A DNA stretch of 64,000 bases, taken from Gnetum montanum (Eukaryota; Streptophyta; Gnetopsida; Gnetales; Gnetaceae). The notes under the pieces are model-generated. The model worked only from the letters and a program-made list of their open reading frames with translations, searched no databases and had not been told where the DNA came from. The stretch lies in the NCBI GenBank assembly GCA_015680685.1, contig MNCI01026483.1, forward strand, positions 97,196 through 161,195, written 5' to 3'. Shown here piece by piece: positions 30,849-42,015 of this stretch (within the stretch, counting starts at the first letter, position 1; every line of letters begins with the position of its first letter). The translations under genes and the position numbers were made by a program.

Positions 30849-30972
30849 GTGGAATTTCGAATCCACAGCAGACTCTGTGCTCCCCACTATGAGATGCATT
30901 TATGAAAGATGTGGAATTCCGAATCCACAGCAGATTCTGTGCTCGCCACTATCAGGTGCATTTATGAAAGGT
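30849..30972 (+). repeat. 62-bp tandem duplication in the LRR promoter region
   Basis: Two consecutive 62-bp units (30849-30910, 30911-30972) beginning GTGGAATT-CGAATCCACAGC. They differ at few positions and each contains the inverted pair GTGGAATTCGGAATCCAC-like palindrome. Confidence 0.85.
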
Positions 30973-31124
30973 GTTTACTTCATTTATAGGTAAATGGAAA
31001 TTATTGCTGTGCGACAAAAACTTTGGTGTATATTCAAACACCGTATGGAATCTGTGCTCCCTTCTCTGAGTTTTCCAATCGTCTTGTTGACTCACCAAGG
31101 ACCAATCTCACAATTCTCCTTCGT

Positions 31125-31140
31125 TTCAGTGTATAATATA
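31125..31140 (+). promoter_or_regulatory. TATA-like element of the LRR gene
   Basis: GTATAATATATTTCG lies about 65 bp upstream of the ATG at 31194. Confidence 0.4.
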
Positions 31141-31193
31141 TTTCGATCCATTCCCTTCCTCTGATACATGTTCATGTTCGAGAGAGAGTTATC

Positions 31194-34125
31194 ATGGCTA
31201 CTCGTGAACAGATGATGCTTATGCTCATGTTTTTTCTGTGCGTTTGTGTTTGCCCAATATTCTGCAGTGCACAGCAATGCTGCTGCTCATTGCATAGCAG
31301 GTGAGAGAATTATTCTTCTGCAATTCAAAGCAACACTGAATGATCTAGGGAGAGCATTGTCATCATGGAATAAGGAGTCCAATCCAAATTGCTGCACATG
31401 GGAAGGAGTGTAACAATCATGTTGTGGCCCTCTCTCTTCTCAGAAACAGCAGTGTTGCACCTTCAGAAGTCTTAACAACAATTTCCAATCTGCACATGCT
31501 CCAATCACTGGATCTCAGTTGGAATTTTCAAGGAAACGGTCCTTCTGCCATCTCAATTCCTCCAGAGGTGGGTACCCTTCGCAATCTGCTATTTTTGAAT
31601 TTGTCATGGATCATGCTTTCCTCAAAGGTTTTTCCCATGCACATAGGGAATCTTTCCTCTCTCAAGACGCTTGATCTCTCTTACAGTGGCTTTGTATTGC
31701 CCACAGAGGCTTTGTTATCCTTGTCAAAGCTGGAAGACCTGCGATTGGATAGGGTACCACTGCAGTACAGTGGCAATTGGCCAACTCCATATGCAAACTC
31801 CATAACATTAAAACCCTCAGCATGAATGAAATTTATGTCAATGAAGCTTTGCCCGCTTGCCTCGTGAATCTTACTTATCTCACGTTTCTTTCGTTGGATG
31901 ACAGTGAATTTACTAGTTATAGTCCTCTTTTTAATATTTTTGCAAATCTCACCTCCCTGGTTTACCTGTCCGCCAAATCACTTATCCCTACCCGTACCCG
32001 TATCCCCGCCAGCATGAACTTCCCTCCTTCGCTTTCATACTTGGATCTTAGTCGCAATAATTTCAGTGGTAATCCTCTGAGATCGCTATACTCTCTCACG
32101 TCTTTAAAATACCTGGATCTGTCACCAATGCATTTGAAGGCACCATTCCCTCTTGTATAGGAAATCTCACCAAACTCGATAACATGCTACTCCATGATAA
32201 TCGTTTTGAGGGCATCATTCCTCCCACCATACGAAATCTCACCAGACTTAATACCCTGCTTCTCCACGATAATCAACTTCAGGGATCCATTCCATCCTCC
32301 ATTTCCTTGCTTACCAGACTTAATACCCTCGTCTCCACGATAATCAACTTCAGGGATCCATTCCATCCTCCATTTCCTTGCTTACAAGCTTAAAACACGT
32401 GGATTTATCTTCCAATCTTCTGACCGGAACATTTTCCCTTTCACTACTTAAAAATTGTACAGCCCTAACAGTATTAAGTCTTTCGCATAATTCGCTGACA
32501 GTCGTATCCAGTCAAAGTTCGTATAATTCGCATCCAGTCAAAGTTCGCATAATTCGCTGACAGTCGTATCCAGTCAAACTTGGTCATCCTTGATGCAATT
32601 AAAAATCCTGGATTTGAACTCCTGCAGCATGAAAGGGCGGTTTCCTTCTTTTGTTAGACATCATCCTTTTCTAGAATATCTTGCATTATCGGACAACAAA
32701 TTTGTTGGCAGTATCCCATCTTGGATATGGAAATTTCAAGTATCTACAAGCATTAGATTTATCTTTTAACAACTTCACCGGGACCCTGCCTTCAGATATT
32801 ACAAATCTAAGCAGCCTGGAACATCTCAACCTAGAAAAAAACAAGTTGTACCTTCATCCTTTCCTGATCAGATATGGTAAATCCGTCTATCCCATCCCAT
32901 AACTTATTCAATGGGTCTCTTTCGTCCTTCAAGATTCTTGATGGTCCATGGCTCAATCCAATCATATCTCTGGCATATAATAATATCAGTGGAATGGTAC
33001 CATGGGTTGAGATAATGAACCTGAATCCAACGGAGCTGGATTTGAGCCAAAATAATTTGCACGGACAGGTAACTCCTCTGGAAAATATATCTGATGGTTG
33101 CCATCTTGAGGTCCTTAGCCTTAACAGTAACCATTTCAGTGGTGCAATTCCAAATATTTCGAAGTGCTTACGCTTATGGATGATGGATATAGGAAATAAC
33201 AAGATGCGTGGATCTGTTCCGGATTGGAAAGCTAAAGTATCTGAAGATACTAATTTTGAGGTCAAACAATTTTCATCGAAAAATACCTCGAGAACTGCTT
33301 ATGTTCAAAGATCTTCAGATATTGGATGTATCATCCAATAGGCTTTCAGGCTTTCTTCCAGCAGGCTTTGGAAACTTAACAACTATGGCCTCTCAAGGAA
33401 ATTCTGAATATTGGAATTATGCAGGAAGCTTTTCTACTTGTGATCGCTGGTACCAGGTTAATTAAACATCAGAGCTAAAGATGGACAATAAAGGAATATA
33501 TTATGACTACAAAGGAATATATTATGACTACAGTGAAAATGTTGTATCTCTAATGAGATGCATAGATGTTTCCAACAATCGATTCATTGGTGAAATTCCA
33601 GATGAAATAGGATTGCTCAAAGGGTTGATAATCTTGAACATGTCATACAACCACTTCAGTGGAAAGATTCCAAAGTCTTTGGCTCAGATATCACAGTTGA
33701 ACTGTCTGGACCTTTCAAACAATTTTCTTAGTGGAGAAATTCCAGCAAACTTGGTACGGCTGTCCATGCTGGGTGTTTTGAATCTCTCTCACAACCAGCT
33801 TACAGGAAAGATCCCAGATGAAGCCCACTTTGAAACGTATCCAGCATCTTCTTTTGGTGATAACCCAGGTCTCTGTGGATTTCAGATTAATAAATCATGT
33901 TCAGATGAAAAGAAGCCTAATAGCCTTGGCGTAAAAGCAATGCATTCCAAAGATGATCTGCATTATCTACTATATTGGTTAGCATGTGGATTGGGTTTTG
34001 GATTTGGGTTTGCAATTGTGATGATTTTATTATCATTCCATGCAGTGAGAACCCGGTGCTTTGCAGTGATTGATAAAATTATCTACTCCACTCATTTCTT
34101 CATCCTGGTGACCTTGTTAGGATGA
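31194..34125 (+). pseudogene. LRR receptor-like protein (RLP) pseudogene
   Basis: The ATG at 31194 gives a hydrophobic signal peptide. One frame later comes the LRR N-cap (CIAGERIILLQFKATLNDLG, ALSSW, CCTWEGV), then about 20 plant LRRs (e.g. SLDLSWN, TLDLSYS, YLDLSRNNFSGNP, ALDLSFNNFTGTLP, CIDVSNNRFIGEIP). The closing cap CGFQ...C, one membrane helix (about 33964-34035) and a short tail without a kinase complete an RLP, the Cf/Ve-like receptor class. The frame changes near 31265, 31410, 31790, 32145, 32350, 32740, 32880 and 33215, with premature stops. A 72-bp single-LRR duplication (32241, 32313) and a 21-bp duplication (33490, 33511) are present. The last 214 codons are intact. Not functional as written. 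Confidence 0.93.
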
Positions 34126-34818
34126 AGTCTGTACTGATTGAAGAAGCTCTTTTTATATCATATGTATTTCAGTGTACTGTATGTAACAGGTAAACATCTA
34201 ATTAAGCAAGATAGTGGCAGTTATGGGCATGGCATTGTTGCTTAAATTGCATGTTTTTCCTTTAATCTTAGTTAGCAGATATAGCTTTTACATTATCTGC
34301 AATGTAACAGAACATATTTTAAGATTTTTATTTTAATGTAATGCCACGGCCCTTTACCTGGAAAAATCAAATGCCAGCTCATATGATTTTAAATTTACGA
34401 TGTTTTTTAAATATATGTGTATATAGAATGTTTCATCTTTGTAGATTATACTGATAATCATTCAACTCCACCCTTGCTAAGTTATGTATCATGCATGCCC
34501 AACTTGTAACATGATAAGATAAACATGTCATTTAAACACTCCTCACAAGGCATTCAACATTTCAAAATTAGTGATAATTAATTACATGGTATTAATTAAT
34601 ATTAAACATCCGTTGCATTAGCACTAGACAGAATATGCTGCATTATGATAACTTTATAAACTTGTATAAAATTTTGTGAGAGAGCTAGCATTAATGTTCT
34701 TAGGACTAATCTTGACTCCCCTTCCATAAAAACAAAACAATAAAGGTATGTTATATATGTGTACATGCACATATATTCAAATTGATCAGATTATGCAATT
34801 TGACGATAAACTAGCTTA
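34126..34818 (+). other. 3' flank of the LRR pseudogene
   Basis: AT-rich, no gene. AATGTAACAG and AATAAA-poor tracts; no definite polyadenylation signal. Confidence 0.4.
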
Positions 34819-35176
34819 GATATATATATATATATAAATTGGCCAAGATGATTTTAAAAAAAGGTATGTTAACCAAGTTCGACTACTGGATGAGGTAACA
34901 AGATAATTAAAAACGGAATCACTCATCTCTCCTCTATTTCTCTACCAGTTACCTAATTTAGTTTTACCCTCTCGGTCAAGTTTGCTCTAAAAACACCATG
35001 AACAAAGAAAGAAAGAGCAAACTTGACTGAGAGGGTAAAACTAAATTGGGTAACTGGTAGAGAAACAGAGGAGGGATGAGTGATTCCATTTTTAATTATC
35101 TTGTTACCTCGTCCAGTAATCAGACTTGGTTAACATCATTTTTTTAAAATTATCTTGGTCAATATATATATATAAG
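34819..35176. repeat. Long foldback (MITE-like) hairpin, arms about 165 bp
   Basis: The left arm (34819-34988) and right arm (35014-35176) are near-perfect inverted complements, e.g. GTTAACCAAGTTCGACTACTGG against its complement and AGTTTGCTCT/AGAGCAAACT at the apex. The loop is about 25 nt. Both ends are TA-dinucleotide tracts. No coding. Relatives occur at 30045 (one arm) and at the gap edge 17510. A transcript through it would form an extended double strand. Confidence 0.92.
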
Positions 35177-35181
35177 AGTGA

Positions 35182-36001
35182 AGCGGTTTCACGAGCTATG
35201 AGTAGAATTTAATTATTTTTTTATTTTTTAAGTTATCATCACTATTTGCATTCCAAATAATATATACTGGTAAACATAAGTTGGTTAAAATAAAAATTTA
35301 TATATTTTGTATATGTCGATGAATGAATACATTGCACAATTATTGCAACAAACATTACAGAGTTGTATAATAGGATTGAGCAAAAGGCAAAATACAATGA
35401 TAAGTGTGAACTTAATATGTCTAATCATCCGATTGAGCAAAATGAACTTTCTGTGCAATTCTACTTGGAGATGTTTAGCATATGAAATTTTTCTGTATCT
35501 TTGCATATGGAAAGGAGGATGAATCTTTAAAGAATCAATGGTCTTGACTCTAAATACTGCAATAAATGTTAGACCTGTAAGTTCTCTTGTGTAGCGGTTT
35601 TGCGGGCTATGAGTAGAATTTAATTATTTTTTTATTTTTAAGTTATCATCACTCTTTGCATTCCAAATAATATATACTAGTAAACATAAATTGGTTAAAA
35701 TAAAAGTTTATATATTTCGTATATGTTGATGAAGGAATACATTGCATAATTATTGCAACAAACATTACAGAGCTGTATAATAGGATTGAGCAAAAGGAAA
35801 AATACTATAATAAGTGTGAACTCAAAATGCTTAATTCTACAACGGAGCAAAACAAGCTTCTTATGCAATTCTACTTTAGAAATGTTTAGCATCTGAAATC
35901 TTTCTATATCTTTGCACATGCAAAGGACGATGACTATTTAAAGAATCAATAATTTTAACTCCAGATAATGCAACAAACGTTAGACTCATAACTTCTCTTA
36001 A
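35182..36001 (+). repeat. 411-bp tandem duplication
   Basis: Unit 1 (35182-35592) and unit 2 (35593-36001) start AGCGGTTT and run through TATGAGTAGAATTTAATTATT, ATTGCAACAAACATTACAGAG and AAAGAATCAAT to GTTAGACC/ACTC. Each unit gives a short minus-strand frame of the same sequence (73-74 codons), probably noncoding. A third partial copy lies at 18423. Confidence 0.9.
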
Positions 36002-36710
36002 ACCAATGTGAATAGTCATTCCTTGAGATTTATGAATAGTCATGGCCCATGCCAATTGTAATGGTAACTAATGAGATGCTCCTCAGACCACAGGTACAAT
36101 TGGCACATGATGGAGATTATCATTATCAAAGGCATATCCAATGTAGGAGTCAAAATCAACAATAATGTATAATGGTAATGTAGGTGGCTATTTACCTTAA
36201 GGATACATAATATTGTGAATCATGCCAAGTGCACCATTCGCCAATCCTGCTTTAGGCCAAAAGTTAACTATAAGCATTACCCTTGCACCTTCACATATAA
36301 GTAGAGATTGCATTACTTGTTGCAGTAGATAGTTGTTGCACTACTTGTTGCAGTAGATGGTTGTTGTTGCTGATCTTGAAGAGAGTGTTCTTCACCTTCT
36401 CTATTAAGACTAATAGCAATAGGATCCATGTTTTTAAAAATGCATGAATTCTAATATTGCACCTCTTAATCTTATAACATGATGCCGAAGTTCAATATTT
36501 TTAAATACTACATCACACCATAACCGTCATCACCTTAACTGTTGTCATGATCGTAATCATCACTGTAACCATAATCCTCACCGTTTATAATAATAATAAA
36601 TGTTCATTATTACTGTAATTGTAATCATCACCATTAATAATAATAATAAATATTCAATATTACCCACCATTTATAATAATAAATATTCATTATTACCCAC
36701 GTCGGGCCTT
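36002..36710. repeat. Spacer with simple repeats
   Basis: Contains a CTTGTTGCAGTAGATRGTTGTTG duplication (about 36318-36366) and ATAATAATAAAT/CATTATTACC(C) microsatellite-like blocks (36575-36700). No gene. Confidence 0.65.
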
Positions 36711-36960
36711 ACACATGAGGGAATACGAAGTGATGAATGGGGAGCCTAAGGGTCAGGGGGTGTCAATTGAATAGAGATTTGGCTCCCCTGTAGTGACTTT
36801 TTGGTTTCCTTACATGTGGTGCGTGCATGTGAAGGAATACAAAGAGATGAATGGGAAGCTTAAGGGTTAGGGAACATTAATTGAGTAGAGATTCAACTCC
36901 TTTGCCCTGATTCTTTAACTCCCATGCATGTGGCGCATGCACATGAGGAAATATGAAGAG
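36711..36960 (+). repeat. About 120-bp tandem duplication
   Basis: Two diverged units, each with CATGTGAGGGAATACGAAGNGATGAATGGG-like start, TAGAGATT-CAACTCC and a CATGTGGCGCATGCA end. A fragment (GGCTCCCTTGTAGTGACTCTTTGGC) recurs at about 37527. Confidence 0.75.
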
Positions 36961-38639
36961 ATCAAACCAAATTGACATTGCAACATATATTTATAATGCA
37001 TATTGGTTCGTGGAGATATAAAAAATCAGGTTAAAAATTAATAAATAATGTTATTATTATATCACAGGCTTTTGTATATTGACATTTTTGTTACAATGAA
37101 CAAGATATGAATGATGCTAACACCTCATTCATAATTATTCGTAATTATTATATTATAATTATTGTGGAATCCAATAAATGTCATGAAATTATTATAATTA
37201 GAGTAATAATCCATAATTATAATTTGAGATATTATGGATTATAAGATTCATTTGAACAGTAAACATTTCATAATAAATAAAGCCAAGATATGATGAAATA
37301 TTACTCATAATCCATAATGTTAGAGATATTATTTATTTATGCATAATGCTAATCCATAATGATTATATCTTAGTTAGCACTATCCATAATGTATATATAA
37401 TGAAATGATTATAAAAAAAATGACTTTATTTATGATGAAGTGTTTATAATCATTTATGTTTATGATTATAAATATATCATTATATATAACTGAGATTATA
37501 AATAACGAAGATAAATATAATCATTGGCTCCCTTGTAGTGACTCTTTGGCTAGGGGAGATTTATAAATAATTGGTTATTTATGATTGTGGCAAGACATAT
37601 GTGTCGGTGCAGAGCTCGTTGCCATTTTCCTCGACATTGGCTAGGATCATCACAATATGATCTTGTCGGAGATCTTCCTGGGGTCTAGGCTACTAGAGGT
37701 GCAGAAGTTTTCATTTTAAAAATTTACCAGGTTAACAAGCATATCATCTATTAGATTCCATCAATTAAAGAATATGTACATAAAGAAAAGGCTTCACTGC
37801 ATGCGAGAAGGTAATAAGAAATTATCAAATTTGAACTCTTTAAGTCCTTCCAATAAGTAGGAAAAATTGTTAAAATTATGATCAAAGTTCTCAAATTGGC
37901 TAATAATTTTCATGTGCTAGCAAAAATGCTAATGCTTTTGCATTTTATTAAAATGCATATTGCAAACAAAAAAGTAGTCACAATTGTAACAACTAAACGC
38001 ATCTACTCCATGGTGATTGTTGATTTTCAAAGCAAAGCCATAGAAATGAAAAAACCTACACAAAATATATAAAGAGATAAAGAGAACATGAACTTACAAA
38101 TGTTCCTTTACATTGAAAAAGGGTGTAGCAAAAGAAGATTACTCAATATAGTAGCATAAAATTACAATTTTAGAATTCCATGCCACTCCAAAAAGTATTG
38201 AGAAAAGAACAAAATCAAACTTTGGAATGTTTTTGCATTGGGAATGCAAATGTATAGGAAAGCATTCTAAGTATTGATGACAGAAGACCTCAGCTTGAAG
38301 TGAAACTATGAAAATTGCACAAAATCATCAAAATGTAATGTTCAACACGTTACAATTTATTATAAAAAATTAACAAAAACACACAAAAAAATTAGCAGAA
38401 AGTTTGTTTCTAAAAAGAGATTCTAATAACCAAAGGCTATTGTTGACACAGAAACTTTAGAAGACCCTTCCCTTTAGGCTGCAACTTCAACTATAATCAT
38501 TACTGTCCTTCCTCAAATGTCTCTGGCTCTACCCCTCATCATGCCCTTACCTGAAAAATTTTATGCTTAAAACATATATTTAGAAAAATCTACTCAAGAA
38601 ACATATTATCCTAATTCATATATAAATTATATATAAAAA
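36961..38639. other. AT-rich spacer
   Basis: Long ATTATAATTA/ATAATCCATAAT tracts at 37060-37510 with many short inverted repeats; no gene recognised. The 64-codon frame at 37878-38072 has no motif. Confidence 0.55.
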
Positions 38640-39460
38640 AGAAACCTAAATGAAGGGATCTTTTGGCTATTATAACAAAAATTGTATTATGATTCACACC
38701 TCCTCTACCTCTAGGGTCCAAGCTACCATAGGTGTAGAAGTTCATGTTTCTGTCACCATTGAGGCTAGTGTTTCCAACATAGATGAGTGTGAGATTTGGA
38801 TCTTCTAGTAGCAGTTCCTTGGAGTAGAGTGAGGTTTCGGCATACTCGTTGCCATCAATGAGCACCGTGATGGCTAGGAGGTCATGGTTAAGGGTGCTAG
38901 CAATGATGGTCATGATCTAGGGCACGAGATTTGAGGCGATGTTAGTGCTGTGTCTAGAGTTTTTGGTCAAGTAAGTGACAAAGACATGGCAGTGGACTGT
39001 AGTAGTGAAGGCATCGATGGCGATGCTATTGGTGTAGTACTGTTACAGGTTGTCACCAAGTGAGAGCGAAAGCATGTCAATATCGTCGAACAGAGTGGCA
39101 TCCATGGCTATAAGGATGTTGGAGCTAAAGTAGCCACAGTCCCACTAGACCTTGTAGATGGTGATCCATGCACGCCAGGCATGCCGTCGGTAGTGTTGTT
39201 GGCATAGCCAAGCACGCTGACATTGACCACTACATTGTCAGTGATTGTTGATGATGTGTGCATGTTGTGGCCCTTAGTGTTGAGTAAGGATGCAGTAAGG
39301 GCCAACTAGCATACTACCTTATTACTATCTTGGTTGAAGAAACACATGTCAATGAGCTTGTTATTGCAGTTGAAGCATGGGCCACCATCGTAGGTGCCTT
39401 TACAGCATTCCAGTAGAGCTCCAAAGTTGGCTTCATCGAAGCTGGTTAGGTTGGGCTAGG
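38640..39460 (-). pseudogene. Plant subtilisin-like protease (subtilase) pseudogene fragment
   Basis: On the minus strand the text follows plant subtilases in order: KGTYDGGPCFNCNNKLID (about 39390), TKGHNMHTSSTITDNVVV where active enzymes have GHGTHTSST (the catalytic His is kept, the Gly-Thr lost), VLGYANNTTDGMPGV, WDCGYFSSNILIAMDA, DIDMLSLSLGDN, and IAIDAFTTTV...IMTIIASTLNHDLLAITV...DGNEYAETSLY. Several frame changes and stops occur. The upstream catalytic Asp and the C-terminal Ser region are not seen, so this is an internal fragment of an S8 protease gene. Confidence 0.85.
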
Positions 39461-40107
39461 TGGCTTGCAGTAGCAGTTGTAGACGAAGATAGAGTTAGAA
39501 TGGAAATGGAATTCTCATTCCCATTCCCATTCTGCATTTTTTTGTTTTGCCTTTTTATGTGTGTAGTGGGAATACAAAAAGCTATGGCTCTTTGGTTCAC
39601 ATTCAGCCCAATGGGAATATGAAAAGGTGTGGCTCTTTGATTCATGTTTTTTCCCATTTTGTGGGATCTTACGTGGTGCATGATGTGGAGGGTGTTACTT
39701 GGAGGATGACAAATCCACTCCCCCTCCCCCCTATCCTACAAGATGAGTTGGCCTCTCAGCCAAAATTAGTATTTGTTTACTTTTATTTTTTTTACGTTCA
39801 CAAATTTTTATAATTTGTGCAACATTGCTTTTAACTTTGTTTTTGACTTTGCAATTAGTATTACATCATCTATAAGAATTAAAAGTTGCATTCATGGCTA
39901 ATCTACTTTAATAATGTAATTTGTAAATACTTTTTTGATGAGCAATGAGCATGTTCCATGTCCAACCATATGAGTGTAGAAGTGTATGTGTGGACTCTAT
40001 CATAATTCATGGAAGGGTTAGACAAAACATCTAAGAACTTGTTTTGGATTACATAGGATAATTTGATACTATTATTGAGGTTATAATGAGGCATGTTCAT
40101 TTGTTAG
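39461..40107. other. Spacer between the subtilase remnant and the solo LTRs
   Basis: Contains a short CCCATTC/GGAATGGG-type repeat near 39500-39540 and no recognisable gene. Confidence 0.45.
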
Positions 40108-41822
40108 TGATGGGATGCGATATCGCATGGGCCGCAATATCGTGTACATGATATCATGTCGGAAGCTACAATATAGCGTATGCGATATTGCAGCTTGTCG
40201 CTAGTTCTATAAATAAGAGGCGCCTTTCCCTTATTTCTCCATCTAGATCTAGACCCTTAGCTAGACTCTAGTAGTTTTAGCATTCTCGAGTTAGAATAAT
40301 TTCCATGTGCTTGTAGTAGGAGTCTCAAAGTGAATGGATCTTTATTTGAGCAATTTTGTACTTGAGCACACAATTGTGTACGACAATACAGATGAACTTT
40401 CTGATAAACTTTGCAACATATGGACTAAGCTAAATAGGACTTTAATTACTGTTAAATGTTTAAATGCTTTCTTAGGAACTTAATCTCTCTCAACCCTTAA
40501 CTCTCCTAGTTAAGTGCATTCAGTACGACTGCTTCGAGCACGTGCGTTACGCTTGGTAACTAGTAACGAATAGCGTTTGGTAATCCCAGTAGCATTACAT
40601 TGGTTCAGGGTATGTACGGAAAGTGGGAATGGATACTTATGCTAGGATGATTAAAGCTTAGTTAGTGAAAGTTAGTTATTTAGTCTCTTCACCCTTTTCC
40701 CTCTTAGGATAGGTGATAAAAAGATAAAAGACATAAAAATCATGTACCTCAAGTTCACTTAACCATACAACTGTGACAAATACAAGTGAGCTTGGGAAGA
40801 CAACGATTGATCAACCTTAGGTGTTCCATAAGGCGCATGATGAGTCATGAATTTACTGGCTATTATATCGCAACCGTGATATATTAGCCCTGTTGTATCA
40901 ATAGCTAAGATATTGCAGCGACCGTGATATCGCAGCCGCGATATCGCGTACGCAATATCATGTACGCGATATCACAGTGCGCCGCAATTTCTATAAATAA
41001 GAGGCAACTTTCCCAATTTTAGGTATTAGGAGTTAGAAGTAGCGAAGCTTTGGTAGTTTGACCACTCTAAAGATAGATTATTTTTCCCGTGTCTGCCCGT
41101 AGTGTGGTGAATGTAATTGTACGGTGTCTTATTCAAGTGTGACGTACTTGAACACGCACATGACCGGAAATAAAGATTGAGATTACTTCATCATTGCAGC
41201 ATTCACTTTGTTATTTATTTGTTTATTTATTTAATGTTATTTACTATTTTCTCTCTCTCAGCCTTAAACTCCTAGAATGCGGAACGAGTTCGACTTGATT
41301 ACAAGCATTTAAGTGTGACTACTTGGTAGCCTAGTGGCGTACCTAGGATATGTGCTTGGTAATCCCAGTGGTAATTGTGCACGAGGTCCAAGATGTGTAC
41401 GGTTAATCAAGGAATCGATTGCTCGTCGCACTTAGGCTAGATTATATTTCCTTACCTTTTCGTCCTAGCTTAGCTTAGTTAATCTTACATTCCATTGCCT
41501 TCAGGAGTAGCGTTAGAATTAGGAAACACATCATACACCTCATCTGGACTAAACCATATGTGACAAATACAATACTAGTCCAGGTGGGTAGATAGCGAAC
41601 AACGACCTAAGGATAATTGTCTAGGTGCCACAGCTAGTCCGTTTGCGGAGTTCGACTGGATCGTGCGTGAGAACGCTCGTATTCGTATGGTTGAGTGTAG
41701 GGGTACCTCACCACTCATCAGCGCATAAGCACTTAGTCCTTGGAGTTCGACCGGATCGGGCATGAAAATGCTCGTATTCCTATTCGTATGGTTGAATGTA
41801 GGGGATACCTCGCCACTCATCA
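40108..41822 (+). mobile_element. Outer solo LTR (TGATGAG family), interrupted
   Basis: Starts TGATGGG (40108) and ends CTCATCA (41822), flanked by the 5-bp target duplication GTTAG (40103-40107 and 41823-41827). TATA near 40209. Without the inner insertion it is about 827 bp. No internal element sequence is attached, so it is a recombined solo LTR. Confidence 0.93.
40838..41720 (+). mobile_element. Inner solo LTR nested in the outer one
   Basis: TGATGAG (40838) to CTCATCA (41720), 883 bp, flanked by GCGCA (40833-40837 and 41721-41725). The U3 holds several GATATC/CGCGATATCGCG palindromes (40865-40980) and a TATA near 40994. It splits the U5 of the older LTR. Confidence 0.94.
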
Positions 41823-41864
41823 GTTAGCAATGAGGTTATGTCAAGATATTGTCATTAAATAATG

Positions 41865-42015
41865 AAATATTTATCTAGTGGTGAGAATCTTGATTCAAAG
41901 CTTCAAGTCATGGGATTGATTCTAGTGGATGATGCTTAGCTATAAAGTCTTAATTGGACCATGCATATTTGGGTATACCTATATTATAATTATTTTAGGG
42001 GTTTAACACACCCCC
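41865..42015 (+). repeat. Degenerate SINE-like repeat, copy 2
   Basis: Homologous to 17225-17420. Has TCTAGTGGTGAGAATC (A-box-like) and GGGATTGATTCTAG (B-box-like). Confidence 0.5.

Noticed and set aside
37600-37700. Second subtilase fragment
   Set aside because: GGGGTCTAGGCTACTAGAGG resembles 38705-38735, but the translation shows no S8 motif; too little to call.
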